From Gemmobacter fulvus (GTDB lineage Bacteria; Pseudomonadota; Alphaproteobacteria; Rhodobacterales; Rhodobacteraceae), in NCBI RefSeq assembly GCF_018798885.1, contig NZ_CP076361.1, forward strand, positions 2,695,501 to 2,759,500: a stretch of 64,000 nt of DNA. Direction: 5' to 3'. Below the pieces are notes generated by a model. That model was given only the letters and a program-made list of their open reading frames with translations. It did not search any database and was not told the DNA's origin. How positions within the stretch are numbered: position 1 is the first letter of the stretch; every line of letters starts with the position of its first letter. The position numbers were made by a program, and so were the translations under genes. Shown piece after piece: positions 33,906 to 42,934 of this stretch.

Positions 33906-34901
33906 ATGATGCGTTATACCATATCGGCTGCGATGGCTACTCTGGCCGCTCTGCCCGCCATGGCGGATGTGCCCTCTGTGGTGACAGATATTGCCCCGGT
34001 TCATGCGCTGGTCGCCACGGTGATGGGTGATCTGGGCCAGCCGGAACTGTTGCTGGACAAGGGCGCGGATGCGCATGATTTCCAACTGCGCCCCAGTCAG
34101 GCCGCTGCGCTGCAATCGGCGGGGCTGGTGGTCTGGGTCGGGCCGGAGATGACGCCCTGGCTCGACCGCACGCTGGACGGTCTGGGCGGCAGTGCGCCGC
34201 AACTGCGCCTGCTGGCCGCCAAGGGCACGCATCTGCAAGAGTTCGGATCGACGCATGAGCATGACCACGACCATGGGCATGACCATGCCGAGGCGCATGA
34301 CGATCACGCCGGGCACGCCGAGGCCGAAGGCCATGACGACCATGCAGGCCACGATGACCACGCGAGCCACGACCATAGCGGCACCGATCCGCATGCCTGG
34401 CTGGACCCGGCGAATGGCGCGCTGTGGCTGGGCGTGATCGCGGCAGAGCTGTCGCGCCTCGACCCGGACAATGCCGCAACCTATGCCGCCAATGCCGAGG
34501 CGGGGCAGGCCCGGATCGGCACCGTGGACGCCGGGATCGAGGCGCTGCTGGCGCCGGTGAAAGGCAAGCCGTTCGTGGTGTTCCATGATGCCTATGGTTA
34601 TTTCTCGGCGCATTACGGGCTGACCGTGGCCGGATCGGTGGCCTTGGGCGATGCCTCGGCTCCGGGGGCGGCACATCTGGCGACCCTGCGCGAAACGGTG
34701 GCGGGCGGCGGCGCGCTGTGCCTCTTTCCCGAAGCCGGGCATGACCCGAAGCTGACGACGCAACTGGCCGAAGCCAGCGGCGTGACGCTGGGCGCCGCCC
34801 TTGATCCCGAAGGCAGCCTGGCAGAGCGTGGCCCCGATGCCTATGCGCAGATCCTGCAAACTTTGGCGCAGAGCCTGCATGACTGCCTGAACAAGGGCTG
34901 A
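33906..34901 (+). CDS. znuA: Zinc ABC transporter periplasmic binding protein ZnuA
   Basis: A 331-residue cluster A-I metal-binding protein. Signal peptide about 1-21 (MMRYTISAAMATLAALPAMA), then VVTDIAPVHALVATVMGD. Zn ligands are expected at the histidine of GADAHDFQL, at HAWLDPANG and at VVFHDAYGYF. Between them lies a long His/Asp-rich loop (about 115-158, many HDH repeats) typical of ZnuA and thought to capture zinc. Divergent from zur-znuCB across the candidate Zur box. Two tandem ATGs (33906, 33909); the first is used. Confidence 0.95.
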   Translation: MMRYTISAAMATLAALPAMADVPSVVTDIAPVHALVATVMGDLGQPELLLDKGADAHDFQLRPSQAAALQSAGLVVWVGPEMTPWLDRTLDGLGGSAPQLRLLAAKGTHLQEFGSTHEHDHDHGHDHAEAHDDHAGHAEAEGHDDHAGHDDHASHDHSGTDPHAWLDPANGALWLGVIAAELSRLDPDNAATYAANAEAGQARIGTVDAGIEALLAPVKGKPFVVFHDAYGYFSAHYGLTVAGSVALGDASAPGAAHLATLRETVAGGGALCLFPEAGHDPKLTTQLAEASGVTLGAALDPEGSLAERGPDAYAQILQTLAQSLHDCLNKG

Positions 34902-34963
34902 TCGGGCTTGACCCCGCCTGTTCCTTTGCCATGGTAGCGCAAACACAGGCGGGGGTGGCAAGG

Positions 34964-35968
34964 ATGCAGAACGGGGCAGGTGGGATCCGCGAGTTTGGCC
35001 GGATGGCAGATGGGGCCAAGGTGCAGGCGATCACGCTGCGCGCCGGGGCCCTGTCGGTGACGCTGCTGACGCTGGGTGCCATCTTGCAGGAGGTGCGGCT
35101 GGCCGGGGTGGCGCATGGCCTCACGCTCGGGTCTGACCGCGTGGCCGATTACGAAGGCGCGATGCGCTATCATGGCTCTTTGATCGGGCCGGTGGTCAAC
35201 CGCCTGTCGGGGGCCGAGGCGCGGATCGGCGATGTGCTGCACCGCTTCGAGGCCAATCAGGACGGCTGCATCACCCTGCATGGCGGTGCGGCGGGCACGC
35301 ATCTCAAACTGTGGCAGATCGCGCGTGCGACCGACACCGAGGCACTGCTGACGCTGACGCTGCCTGCGGGCGAGGGTGGGTTTCCGGGCAGGCGGCAGGT
35401 GCAGGCGTTGTGGCAGATCGCGGCCCCGGCCAGCCTGACCCTGACCATCAGCGCCAGCACGGATGCCGATACGCTGATCAATTTTGCCAATCACAGCTAT
35501 TGGAATCTGGATGGCAGCAGCACTTGGGCCGGGCACAGCCTGCGGGTTGCGGCGGATCGTTATCTGCCCACCACCGAGGCTTTCACGCCCACCGGGGCCA
35601 TTGCGGATGTGGCGGGCACCGCGATGGATTTCCGCGAAGGCCGGGCCATCGCGCCGGGCGATCCGCTGCTCGACACCTGTTTTTGCCTGTCGGACAGCGC
35701 ACAGCCCTTGCGGGATGTGCTGTGGCTGACCGGGCAGTCGGGTGTGGGCCTGACCGTGGCCACGACCGAGCCGGGGATCCAGGTCTATGACGGGCGCAAT
35801 GCGCTGCGCCCCGGCCAGACCCCGCATGAGGGGCTGGCCATCGAAGCGCAACTCTGGCCGGATGCGCCCGCCCACCCGGAGTTTCCCAGCATCCTGCTGC
35901 GCGCCGGGGAAAGCCGCGCGCAGACGGTGCAATGGCGCTTTGAAGCGCCTCAGGCCGCGCGCCCGTAA
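34964..35968 (+). CDS. galM: Aldose 1-epimerase family protein
   Basis: A 334-residue mutarotase that interconverts alpha and beta anomers of aldoses. Catalytic histidine H177 in NHSYWNL, catalytic glutamate E294 in AIEAQLWPDA, and H106 in TLHGG agree with GalM. Starts at 34964 (AAGG just upstream) or at 34931; the family homology begins later, so this is not decisive. It overlaps the end of the converging oxygenase gene by 19 bases. No galactose genes are nearby, so the sugar is unknown. Confidence 0.9.
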   Translation: MQNGAGGIREFGRMADGAKVQAITLRAGALSVTLLTLGAILQEVRLAGVAHGLTLGSDRVADYEGAMRYHGSLIGPVVNRLSGAEARIGDVLHRFEANQDGCITLHGGAAGTHLKLWQIARATDTEALLTLTLPAGEGGFPGRRQVQALWQIAAPASLTLTISASTDADTLINFANHSYWNLDGSSTWAGHSLRVAADRYLPTTEAFTPTGAIADVAGTAMDFREGRAIAPGDPLLDTCFCLSDSAQPLRDVLWLTGQSGVGLTVATTEPGIQVYDGRNALRPGQTPHEGLAIEAQLWPDAPAHPEFPSILLRAGESRAQTVQWRFEAPQAARP

Positions 35969-36735
35969 AAGCCGCGCTGCTCTTCGGCGGTGAAACGCAC
36001 GCCTGGACGGTCGAAATAGGAAAACACCGCAATCATGCGCGGGCGGTCGCCCTCGACCGGCGTTACCCGATGCGCCGTGTGTTTGCCGCGGAACACGTTC
36101 AGCGTGCCGGGCGTTACCTGCATCGTCTGCATCTGCGGGTCTTGCCCGCGCAAGAGCCGCGCCACGCCCTCATAATTCGGGTCGGTTTCGCTGCGCAGAT
36201 CGGTGCGGTATTCAAACAGCCCGCCTGCCTTCGGCGCTTGCAGCAGCAGCGTGGTGGTGAATTCCGACCTGTCGAAATGCCAGTTCAGCCCTTCGCCTGC
36301 GCGGTAGGCCATGGCGTTCACTGCCGCCAGCGGATCGGCCATCGGGTGCAAGGCCTCTTTGCCCATGGTGGCGGCCAGAAAGGTGGCAAAGGCGGGCCAG
36401 TGATAGAGGCGGCTCAGCGGGCCGTCCAGTTGATCGGCGCAGAGCGTTTGGTTGCGGGTTTCCACCTCGACCAGTGCCGGATGGTCGGCGGGCAATGCGT
36501 CGATGGATTTGCGGAAATAGATGTTGTGACGGCGGGCATGGGTATAGGCCTCTTGCGCGAATTTCGGCGCGAGGCTGGTTGCCAGTGCTGCCACCGCCGC
36601 AGGCCGGAAGAAGCCTTCCAGATTGAACATTCCGGTGGCGGCCAGATCGGCCTGCGCCTGGGCCACAAGGGCCTGCCATTCCGCGCTGCCGGGACGATCC
36701 AGCGGGTAACTGTCCAAAGAGAGGATGTCGTGCAT
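35950..36735 (-). CDS. BesD/HalD-like 2-oxoglutarate- and Fe(II)-dependent oxygenase
   Basis: A 261-residue double-stranded beta-helix enzyme whose layout resembles the BesD/HalD amino-acid halogenase family: N-terminal helical part, NAMAYRAGEGLNWHFDRSEF, FEYRTDLRS, then GTLNVFRGKHTAHRVTPV and RPRMIAVFSY. The iron ligands would be H153, D155 and H222, with an arginine near 231-233 for 2-oxoglutarate. True halogenases carry Gly or Ala where D155 stands, leaving a site for chloride; here the carboxylate is present, so hydroxylation is predicted. The substrate may be a free amino acid or similar small molecule. A LysR gene is divergent, 96 bases away. Confidence 0.75.
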   Translation of the reverse strand: MHDILSLDSYPLDRPGSAEWQALVAQAQADLAATGMFNLEGFFRPAAVAALATSLAPKFAQEAYTHARRHNIYFRKSIDALPADHPALVEVETRNQTLCADQLDGPLSRLYHWPAFATFLAATMGKEALHPMADPLAAVNAMAYRAGEGLNWHFDRSEFTTTLLLQAPKAGGLFEYRTDLRSETDPNYEGVARLLRGQDPQMQTMQVTPGTLNVFRGKHTAHRVTPVEGDRPRMIAVFSYFDRPGVRFTAEEQRGFYGRAA

Positions 36736-36831
36736 GTGAGCCTCCGTGCTTTGGGCCAGTTTGCGGCAATCGCCCCGAGTTGCAATGTGGGCAAAAATCG
36801 TGAAGCCTAAGGAAAATTATGGGAGGTGCGC

Positions 36832-37704
36832 ATGGATCTGCCACCACTGACTGCCATCCGGGCCTTTGAGGCGGCGGCGCGGGCCGGGTCTTTTGTGCTG
36901 GCCGGGGCAGAGCTTGGGGTGAGTGCGGCGGCGATCAGCCTTCAGGTCAAGGCGCTGGAGGCGCATCTGGGCAAACGGCTGTTCCTGCGGCAGGGCAACC
37001 GGCTGACGCTGACCGAGGCGGGGCGGGCGCTCTATCCGCGCCTTGGTGCGGCGCTGGCCGATATGGCGTTGGCCACGGCAGAACTGCGGGGCGGCCCGCA
37101 GCGCCTGCCGCTGATCGTTTCGGTGCTGCCCTCGCTGGCGGAATGCTGGCTGATCCCGGCTCTGGCAGGCTTTGCGGCCGAAGGGCTGGCGCTGCGGGTG
37201 GAGGATGATCCGGTGGATTTCGCACGCAGCGGCGCGCATCTGCGGCTGACTTATGGCATCCATGCCTACCCGGATCATCAACTCGTGCCGCTGTTCCGCG
37301 ACCGGATCATTGCCGTCGCGGCCCCCGGCGGTGCCGCGCTGCATATCCACACCGATTGGGGGGCGTCATACCCGACAGAGCCGAATTGGGCGGCCTGGAC
37401 GGCGGCGCAGGGGCTGGAGGCCCCGGATCCGGCACGTGGGCTGGTGGTTGGGTCCAGCGGCATGGCGCTGGCGGCGGCGCGGGCGGGGCTGGGGCAGGCC
37501 TTGGTGCCGGGCCGCTTTGCCGCCGCCGATCTTGCGGCGGGACGGTTGCTCCGGCTGGGGGGCCCGGCCTTGCCGATGCGCGCCGATTACATGGCGATTC
37601 ATCCGGTGGCCCAGGCGCGCCGCCGGGGGCTGGCGGCATTGTTGGCGCATCTGCGTCAGCTGTCGGTGCCCGATGCCGCCTCCGATCCTGCTGATGCACC
37701 CTGA
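36832..37704 (+). CDS. LysR-family transcriptional regulator (GcvA-like)
   Basis: A 290-residue regulator. The N-terminal winged HTH (LPPLTAIRAFEAAARAGSF, ELGVSAAAISLQVKALEAHLG) resembles the GcvA/AmpR subgroup; a substrate-binding domain follows. GGGAGG five bases upstream selects this ATG over an earlier GTG. Divergent from the oxygenase gene and so likely its regulator. The 3' end overlaps the converging puuD gene by 49 bases. Confidence 0.9.
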   Translation: MDLPPLTAIRAFEAAARAGSFVLAGAELGVSAAAISLQVKALEAHLGKRLFLRQGNRLTLTEAGRALYPRLGAALADMALATAELRGGPQRLPLIVSVLPSLAECWLIPALAGFAAEGLALRVEDDPVDFARSGAHLRLTYGIHAYPDHQLVPLFRDRIIAVAAPGGAALHIHTDWGASYPTEPNWAAWTAAQGLEAPDPARGLVVGSSGMALAAARAGLGQALVPGRFAAADLAAGRLLRLGGPALPMRADYMAIHPVAQARRRGLAALLAHLRQLSVPDAASDPADAP

Positions 37705-38906
37705 TACCAGCGGATGATCGCCTCGCGCTCTTGCGGCTCGATATAGCTCAGATTGGCAGGGGGCATGGCATGGGTCAGACCGGCCTGCACATAGATGCGC
37801 CGCGCCTCTTGCGCGATCTGGGCCGGGGTTTCCAGCAGCACCGCCTTGGGCGCCCAATGCAGCCCCTCCCATGCCGGTTCTGCTGCATGGCACATCGAAC
37901 AGCGGCCCTGCACGATGCTGGTGACTTCGTCAAACCCCTCGGCGCTGGCATAGGTGAGGGCGGGGCCACGCAGCGCCGCCTCTTCCACTGGCGCGTCATG
38001 CCGGAACGAGGACAGCCAGGCGATGACGATCATCAGGATCACGGTCGCAGCCCAGGTCCAGTGCGGCGCGCCCTTGCGGGCGTGCTGGGTGTTGAACCAA
38101 TGGCGGATCGTCACCCCCATCAGGAACACGAGGCTGGCAATCGCCCAGTTATAGGGCGTGGCAAAGGCCAGAGGGTAGTGGTTGGACAGCATCAAAAACA
38201 GAACAGGAAGCGTCAGATAATTGTTATGTGTGCTGCGCTGTTTTGCGATTTTCCCATATTTCGGGTCCGGCTTGCGGCCTGCCTTCAGATCGGCCACCAC
38301 CACGCGCTGATTGGGCATGATGATGAAGAACACATTCGCTGACATGATCGAGGCGGTGAAGGCCCCCAGATGCAGCAGGGCAGCGCGGCCCGAAAACACC
38401 TGCGTATAGAAATACGACATCGCCACCAGCACGCCGAACAGCGCCACCATCAGCGCGGTCTGGTTGGCATTCACGAACAGCTTGCACAGCGTGTTATACG
38501 CCACCCAGCCAAAGGCGAGCGAGGCCATGGAGATCACGATGGCCTGCCAGATCGCCAGATCGGCCACCGCCGGATCGACCAGATAGAACTCTGCTCCCAG
38601 ATAATAGACCAGCACCATCATGGTGAAGCCCGAGAGCCAGGTCATGTAGCTTTCCCATTTGAACCATACGAGGTGATCGGGCATCGACGCGGGGGCGACC
38701 AGATATTTCTGGATGTGGTAGAAGCCGCCGCCATGCACCTGCCATTCTTCGCCATCCGCCCCGGAGGCCAGATTGCGGTCACGGTGCAGGCCCAGATCCA
38801 GCGCGATGAAATAGAAGCTGGAGCCGATCCAGGCGATGGCGGTGATGACATGCGTCCAGCGCACGGCGAATTCGACCCATTCCCAGATCACGGCGAAATC
38901 ATACAT
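37656..38906 (-). CDS. puuD: Membrane-bound urate hydroxylase PuuD with cytochrome c domain
   Basis: A 416-residue protein. The N-terminal part (about 1-310) has eight or so TM helices with conserved phrases WTHVITAIAWIGSSFYFIALD, YMTWLSGFTMMVLVYYLG and NVFFIIMPNQR; the C-terminal part is a cytochrome c domain with CSMCH heme site and a distal methionine in THAMPPAN. This is the PuuD family, which oxidises urate to 5-hydroxyisourate and passes electrons to the respiratory chain instead of making peroxide like classic uricase. It is divergent from a LysR gene and lies near uraH and puuE-uraD, which take the next steps. Confidence 0.92.
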   Translation of the reverse strand: MYDFAVIWEWVEFAVRWTHVITAIAWIGSSFYFIALDLGLHRDRNLASGADGEEWQVHGGGFYHIQKYLVAPASMPDHLVWFKWESYMTWLSGFTMMVLVYYLGAEFYLVDPAVADLAIWQAIVISMASLAFGWVAYNTLCKLFVNANQTALMVALFGVLVAMSYFYTQVFSGRAALLHLGAFTASIMSANVFFIIMPNQRVVVADLKAGRKPDPKYGKIAKQRSTHNNYLTLPVLFLMLSNHYPLAFATPYNWAIASLVFLMGVTIRHWFNTQHARKGAPHWTWAATVILMIVIAWLSSFRHDAPVEEAALRGPALTYASAEGFDEVTSIVQGRCSMCHAAEPAWEGLHWAPKAVLLETPAQIAQEARRIYVQAGLTHAMPPANLSYIEPQEREAIIRWYQGASAGSEAASGTDS

Positions 38907-39019
38907 GGTGGGCCCCCTTTGCCGGTTTCTCCAAAGGCTATACCGTCGCATACCTTTCTGTTAATTCATCAAATGGCTGATCACTTTCAAATGCGCGCAG
39001 AAAATGAAGCGGAAGCTGC

Positions 39020-39961
39020 ATGTCTTACGTCAATAACATCAAGATGTTCGTGCGTGTCTATGAATTGGGCAGCATGAGTGCGGCGGCGCGCGATCAGCGC
39101 ACATCGCCCGCCGTGTCTTCGGCGCGAATCTCGGAGCTGGAAAAGCATCTGGGCGTGCGGCTGTTCAACCGCACCACGCGCAGCCTGCAACCGACCGAGA
39201 ATGGCCGCATCTTTTATGAAGGCGCGCGCCGGGTGCTGGAGGCGATCGACGAGGCCGAGGCGGCGGTGGTCGATGCCACGCAAAACCCGCGCGGCACGAT
39301 CTTCGTGGCGGCCCCTCTGGGCATCGGGCGGCGGTTCATCGCGCCCTATGTCCCTGCGTTCAAGGATCTTTATCCGCAGATTGACGTGCGGTTGCGCCTG
39401 TCGGACCGCAATGTCGATGTGACGGCGGAAGGGCTGGATATTGCCTTTCATCTGGGCCTGCTGGAGGACAGCACGCTGAAGGTGCGGCTGGTTGCGGATT
39501 GCCCGCGCCTGCTCTGTGCCTCGCCCGCCTATATCGCGCGGCGCGGCAATCCGGTGGATGGTACGGCGCTGGTGGAGGACCGGCATGATTGCCTGAACCT
39601 GCGCTTTCCGGGGGCGAAGGAGTTCCAGTGGACCCTGCAAACGCCCGATGGCCCGCGCCGGTATGAGATCAGCGGCCCGTTTGAATCGGATGATGGTGAT
39701 GTGCTGACCGGCTGGGCGCTGGATGGGCGGGGCATCGTGATGAAGCCGATTTTCGAGGTGGCCGAACATTTGCGCGCCGGGCGGCTGGTGCCGGTGGTGA
39801 CTGCCAACCCGCCAATGCCGACGCAATTGTCCTGCCTGAGCCAGCACCGCCGCTTTCGGGATCCGAAAATCCGGCTGTTTGTCGATTTCATTGTGGCACG
39901 GATCCGGGCGGATATGGCGGAGCGCATGGCCGATCTGGCGCGGGAACCCGATGTGCAGTGA
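39020..39961 (+). CDS. LysR-family transcriptional regulator next to puuD
   Basis: A 313-residue LysR regulator of the CrgA/DsdC-like subgroup: HTH with MFVRVYELGSMSAAARDQ and SSARISELEKHLGVRLFNRTTRS, then a LysR substrate-binding domain (IFVAAPLGIGRRFIAPY). It is transcribed divergently from puuD with a 113-base shared upstream region, which points to control of purine breakdown. Effector unknown. Confidence 0.88.
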   Translation: MSYVNNIKMFVRVYELGSMSAAARDQRTSPAVSSARISELEKHLGVRLFNRTTRSLQPTENGRIFYEGARRVLEAIDEAEAAVVDATQNPRGTIFVAAPLGIGRRFIAPYVPAFKDLYPQIDVRLRLSDRNVDVTAEGLDIAFHLGLLEDSTLKVRLVADCPRLLCASPAYIARRGNPVDGTALVEDRHDCLNLRFPGAKEFQWTLQTPDGPRRYEISGPFESDDGDVLTGWALDGRGIVMKPIFEVAEHLRAGRLVPVVTANPPMPTQLSCLSQHRRFRDPKIRLFVDFIVARIRADMAERMADLAREPDVQ

Positions 39962-40021
39962 GGCGTTACCCTCTCAGACGGCGCAGGCCGACCGTGTGAC
40001 GGCATGATTCAAGGTGCGTGA

Positions 40022-40939
40022 ATGACACTTTCTCCCGAGACGATCTGCGTCGTCGCCAATCCAAAATCGGGTCGCAACAGCAAGGACAAGGCGGCGATTG
40101 ATATCGCCATGCGCGCCTTTGGCCCCAAGGCCACGTTGCGCCGCTGGAACAAGAATGACGATCTGGATGCCTTCGTGCAAAAGGCGGTTGCTGACGGCTT
40201 TACCACCATCGTGGCGGCGGGTGGCGATGGCACGGTGATGGGCGTGGCCCATGCGCTGATGGAATGTGACGCCAATCTGGGCGTGCTGCCGCTGGGCACC
40301 TTCAATTACTTCGCGCGGGGGCTTGGTCTGCCGCAAGAACCCGAGGCGGCGGCCAAGGCCATTCTGGCGGGGCATCCCGCGCGGATTTCGGTCGGCTCGG
40401 TCAACGGGCAGCTGTTTCTCAACAATGCCAGTGTCGGGATTTATCCGACCATCCTGCAAGCACGCGAGGCGGTCTATGACCGCTGGGGCCGGTCGCGGAT
40501 GCTGGCGCATTGGTCGGTGATCAAGACCCTGGCGCGGTTTCAGAAACCGTTGCGCATGGAACTGACCGCCGATGGCGTGCGCCAGACGCTGAAAACGCCG
40601 CTGATTTTCGTGGCCCGCTCTGCCTATCAGCTCGAACGCTTCGGCTTGCAGGGCGCACAGGCCATTTCGGATGACAATTTCGCCGTGTTCATCGCCAAGG
40701 GCGGCACCCGCTGGCACCTGTTCAAGCTGGCCTTGCGACTGGCGCTGCGCCGGGTACAGGCCGGGCGCGACATCGACATGCTCTACGCCCGGGAGATCAC
40801 TGTGGAAACGGCCCGCAGGCGGCCCCGCGTCGCCTTTGATGGCGAAAAGCGCAAGATGCTGGCACCGCTGAATTTTCGCATCCATGATGACGCGCTGAGC
40901 ATCATCCTGCCGGACGAAGCGGATAAAGTCGACGCATGA
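40022..40939 (+). CDS. Diacylglycerol kinase-family lipid kinase (YegS-like)
   Basis: A 305-residue kinase with the DAGK catalytic signature AAGGDGTVMGVAHAL at about 60-75 and VANPKSGRNS at the N-terminus, followed by the beta-sandwich domain of YegS/DgkB proteins (LGVLPLGTFNYFARGLGLP). It phosphorylates a lipid alcohol such as diacylglycerol, phosphatidylglycerol or a sphingoid base. The stop overlaps the next start (ATGA), coupling it to a metallophosphoesterase. Confidence 0.9.
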   Translation: MTLSPETICVVANPKSGRNSKDKAAIDIAMRAFGPKATLRRWNKNDDLDAFVQKAVADGFTTIVAAGGDGTVMGVAHALMECDANLGVLPLGTFNYFARGLGLPQEPEAAAKAILAGHPARISVGSVNGQLFLNNASVGIYPTILQAREAVYDRWGRSRMLAHWSVIKTLARFQKPLRMELTADGVRQTLKTPLIFVARSAYQLERFGLQGAQAISDDNFAVFIAKGGTRWHLFKLALRLALRRVQAGRDIDMLYAREITVETARRRPRVAFDGEKRKMLAPLNFRIHDDALSIILPDEADKVDA

Positions 40940-41703
40940 CCCGGTTGATTCATCTGTCTGACCTGCATTTCGGCGCGACCACCCCGGCGCTGCTGGATCC
41001 GCTGTGCGAAATGGTGGCCGAACTGGCCCCGGATATGGTGGTCGTGTCGGGGGATCTGACACAGCGGGCGCGGCCCGCGCAATTTGCGCAGGCGGCGGCC
41101 TTCATGGCGCGACTGCCCGCGCCGGTGCTGGCGATCCCGGGCAATCACGATGTGCCGCTGTGGAATCTGGCCGAACGGTTTCTGGCCCCCTGGCGGCGCT
41201 ATCGCCGCCATATCGGCCCGGATCTGGAGCCGGTGCTGCGCAACGAGGCAATGGTGGTCGTCGGGGTGAACACCGCCAATCCCTTTGCGTGGAAGCAGGG
41301 CCGTATTACTGATGCACAGCTTGACCATGTGGCGCGGGCCTTTGCCGATGCAGGCCCGCGGGCGCGGGTTGTGGCGATGCACCATCCGCTGGAACATTTG
41401 CCGGGGGAAACACAATGGATCATGCAGGGGGCCGCCGAGGCGCTGCGCCGCCTGCCGGAAGTCGGCGCGCAGATCGTGCTGTCGGGGCATATCCATGTCA
41501 GCCATGCCGGGCCGTTCACCGCCGCGCCGGGGCTGCTGTTCGTGCAGGCGGGCACCGGCCTGTCATCGCGCACCCGCACCGAGCGCAACGCCTTCAACGT
41601 GCTGGATTTCACGCCCGGCCGGGTCGCGGTTCACACGGTTCTGGCCGATGAGGGCGGCGGGTTCCGGCAATTGGAGGCGCGCCATTCCGCGCCGCTGATC
41701 TGA
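40936..41703 (+). CDS. Calcineurin-like metallophosphoesterase (CpdA-type)
   Basis: A 255-residue phosphoesterase with all signature motifs in order: HLSDLHFG, SGDLTQR, GNHDVP, HHPL and GHIHVSH, which coordinate two metal ions. The family includes CpdA cAMP phosphodiesterases and UDP-diacylglucosamine hydrolases. Co-translation with the lipid kinase (ATGA overlap) suggests a role in lipid or nucleotide phosphate turnover. The substrate cannot be fixed from sequence. Confidence 0.9.
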   Translation: MTRLIHLSDLHFGATTPALLDPLCEMVAELAPDMVVVSGDLTQRARPAQFAQAAAFMARLPAPVLAIPGNHDVPLWNLAERFLAPWRRYRRHIGPDLEPVLRNEAMVVVGVNTANPFAWKQGRITDAQLDHVARAFADAGPRARVVAMHHPLEHLPGETQWIMQGAAEALRRLPEVGAQIVLSGHIHVSHAGPFTAAPGLLFVQAGTGLSSRTRTERNAFNVLDFTPGRVAVHTVLADEGGGFRQLEARHSAPLI

Positions 41704-41706
41704 CCG

Positions 41707-42423
41707 ATGCGCCGCATCTGGGACCGCGCGCCGCTGGCGATTGATGCGGTGGATGGTCTGCCGGACGGGCCGCAAGCCGATGTGCTGGTGCTGGCCTTTG
41801 CCAGCATCGGCCATGATCCGGCGCAGATGCCCTCGCCCGAGTTTCGGCGCATGGCAGTGGGCGGGCAGGGGCGGGCGGCGCTGTTCGTGATGGATCGCAG
41901 CCGGTCCTGGGGCAATACGCCCGATTTCGCACCCGCCGTGCAGGCAGCGGTGGCGCATATGCGCCAGAGGCAGACCATCCGGCGGATTGTCACGCTCGGC
42001 AGTTCGATGGGCGGGTTCTGCGCGCTGGTGGCGGCCAGCCTTTTGCCGGTCGATGTCGTTCTGGCCTTTTCACCGCAGTTCAGCGTGGACCCGAGGGTGA
42101 TGACGCAAGAGAACCGCTGGCGCGACTGGACGCGGGCGATTGACCGCTTCACCCATGCCACAGCCCCGCTGCCGCAGACGCGGATCACTCTGTTTCATGG
42201 CGCGGTGGATGATCTGCCTCAGGCGCTGGCCTTTCCGGTGCAGCGCGGGCTGGACCACCTGCTGTTCCCCGATCAGACACATGCAGGGCTTGCCGCGCAT
42301 CTGAAAGCGCGCGGCGTGATGGAGGGTCTGCTGGAGGCCGCGCTAGAGGACGACCGCCGCCGCCTGCTGCGCATCGCAGCCTCGGCAGGCGGACGGCTGC
42401 GACAGCGGCTCTATCCGGCCTAG
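41707..42423 (+). CDS. Alpha/beta-hydrolase-like protein
   Basis: A 238-residue protein with the nucleophile elbow [10 protein letters not shown] (serine at about position 101), [10 protein letters not shown] following it, and FHGAVDDLP near the expected acid residue, with a histidine in [10 protein letters not shown]. These fit an alpha/beta-hydrolase triad. Substrate unknown. Third gene of the kinase-phosphoesterase operon, three bases after the phosphoesterase stop; its 3' end overlaps uraH (opposite strand) by four bases. Confidence 0.75.
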   Translation: MRRIWDRAPLAIDAVDGLPDGPQADVLVLAFASIGHDPAQMPSPEFRRMAVGGQGRAALFVMDRSRSWGNTPDFAPAVQAAVAHMRQRQTIRRIVTLGSSMGGFCALVAASLLPVDVVLAFSPQFSVDPRVMTQENRWRDWTRAIDRFTHATAPLPQTRITLFHGAVDDLPQALAFPVQRGLDHLLFPDQTHAGLAAHLKARGVMEGLLEAALEDDRRRLLRIAASAGGRLRQRLYPA

Positions 42424-42779
42424 CTGCCGCGATAGGTGGAATAGGCAAAGGGCGAGATCAGCAACGGCACATGGTAATGCGCATCGGCATCGGCAATGCC
42501 GAAGCGGATCGGGATTTCATCCAGAAACAACGTGCCCTCACCGGCCTGACCCGAGGCGCGCAGATAGTCGCCCGCGCAGAATACCAGCTCATAGCTGCCC
42601 GCCTTCAGATCGGCCCCGGCCAGCATCGGCGCATCGGTGCGCCCATCGGCATTGGTGACGGTTTCGGCAATCTTGCGATGGCTCTGGCCGCTGAGGCGAT
42701 AGAGCATGATCCGCACCCCCGCGGCCGGCTTGCCCTTGGCGGTATCGAGAACATGGGTGGTCAACCGTCCGCTGTTCAT
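42420..42779 (-). CDS. uraH: 5-Hydroxyisourate hydrolase
   Basis: A 119-residue transthyretin-like protein with [19 protein letters not shown] (conserved HVLD histidine) at the start, [10 protein letters not shown] in the middle and the C-terminal signature [19 protein letters not shown] that defines 5-hydroxyisourate hydrolases. It converts 5-hydroxyisourate, the PuuD product, to OHCU. Length is typical. An upstream in-frame ATG region was rejected as it overlaps the divergent gene. Divergent from puuE-uraD. Confidence 0.96.
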   Translation of the reverse strand: MNSGRLTTHVLDTAKGKPAAGVRIMLYRLSGQSHRKIAETVTNADGRTDAPMLAGADLKAGSYELVFCAGDYLRASGQAGEGTLFLDEIPIRFGIADADAHYHVPLLISPFAYSTYRGS

Positions 42780-42934
42780 TCCTGGCCTCTTGTGACTGGC
42801 GATCTTCGCAGCAAGTCTGCCCCGCTTTGCCCGCCAATGCGACAGCGGAGTTGCGGGAAAGGTCTTTCGTGGATTTTTTGAAAAAATCCTGCGACTTTCG
42901 CGCCTAATGTGAAGATCAGGACAGAGGGGGAAAA

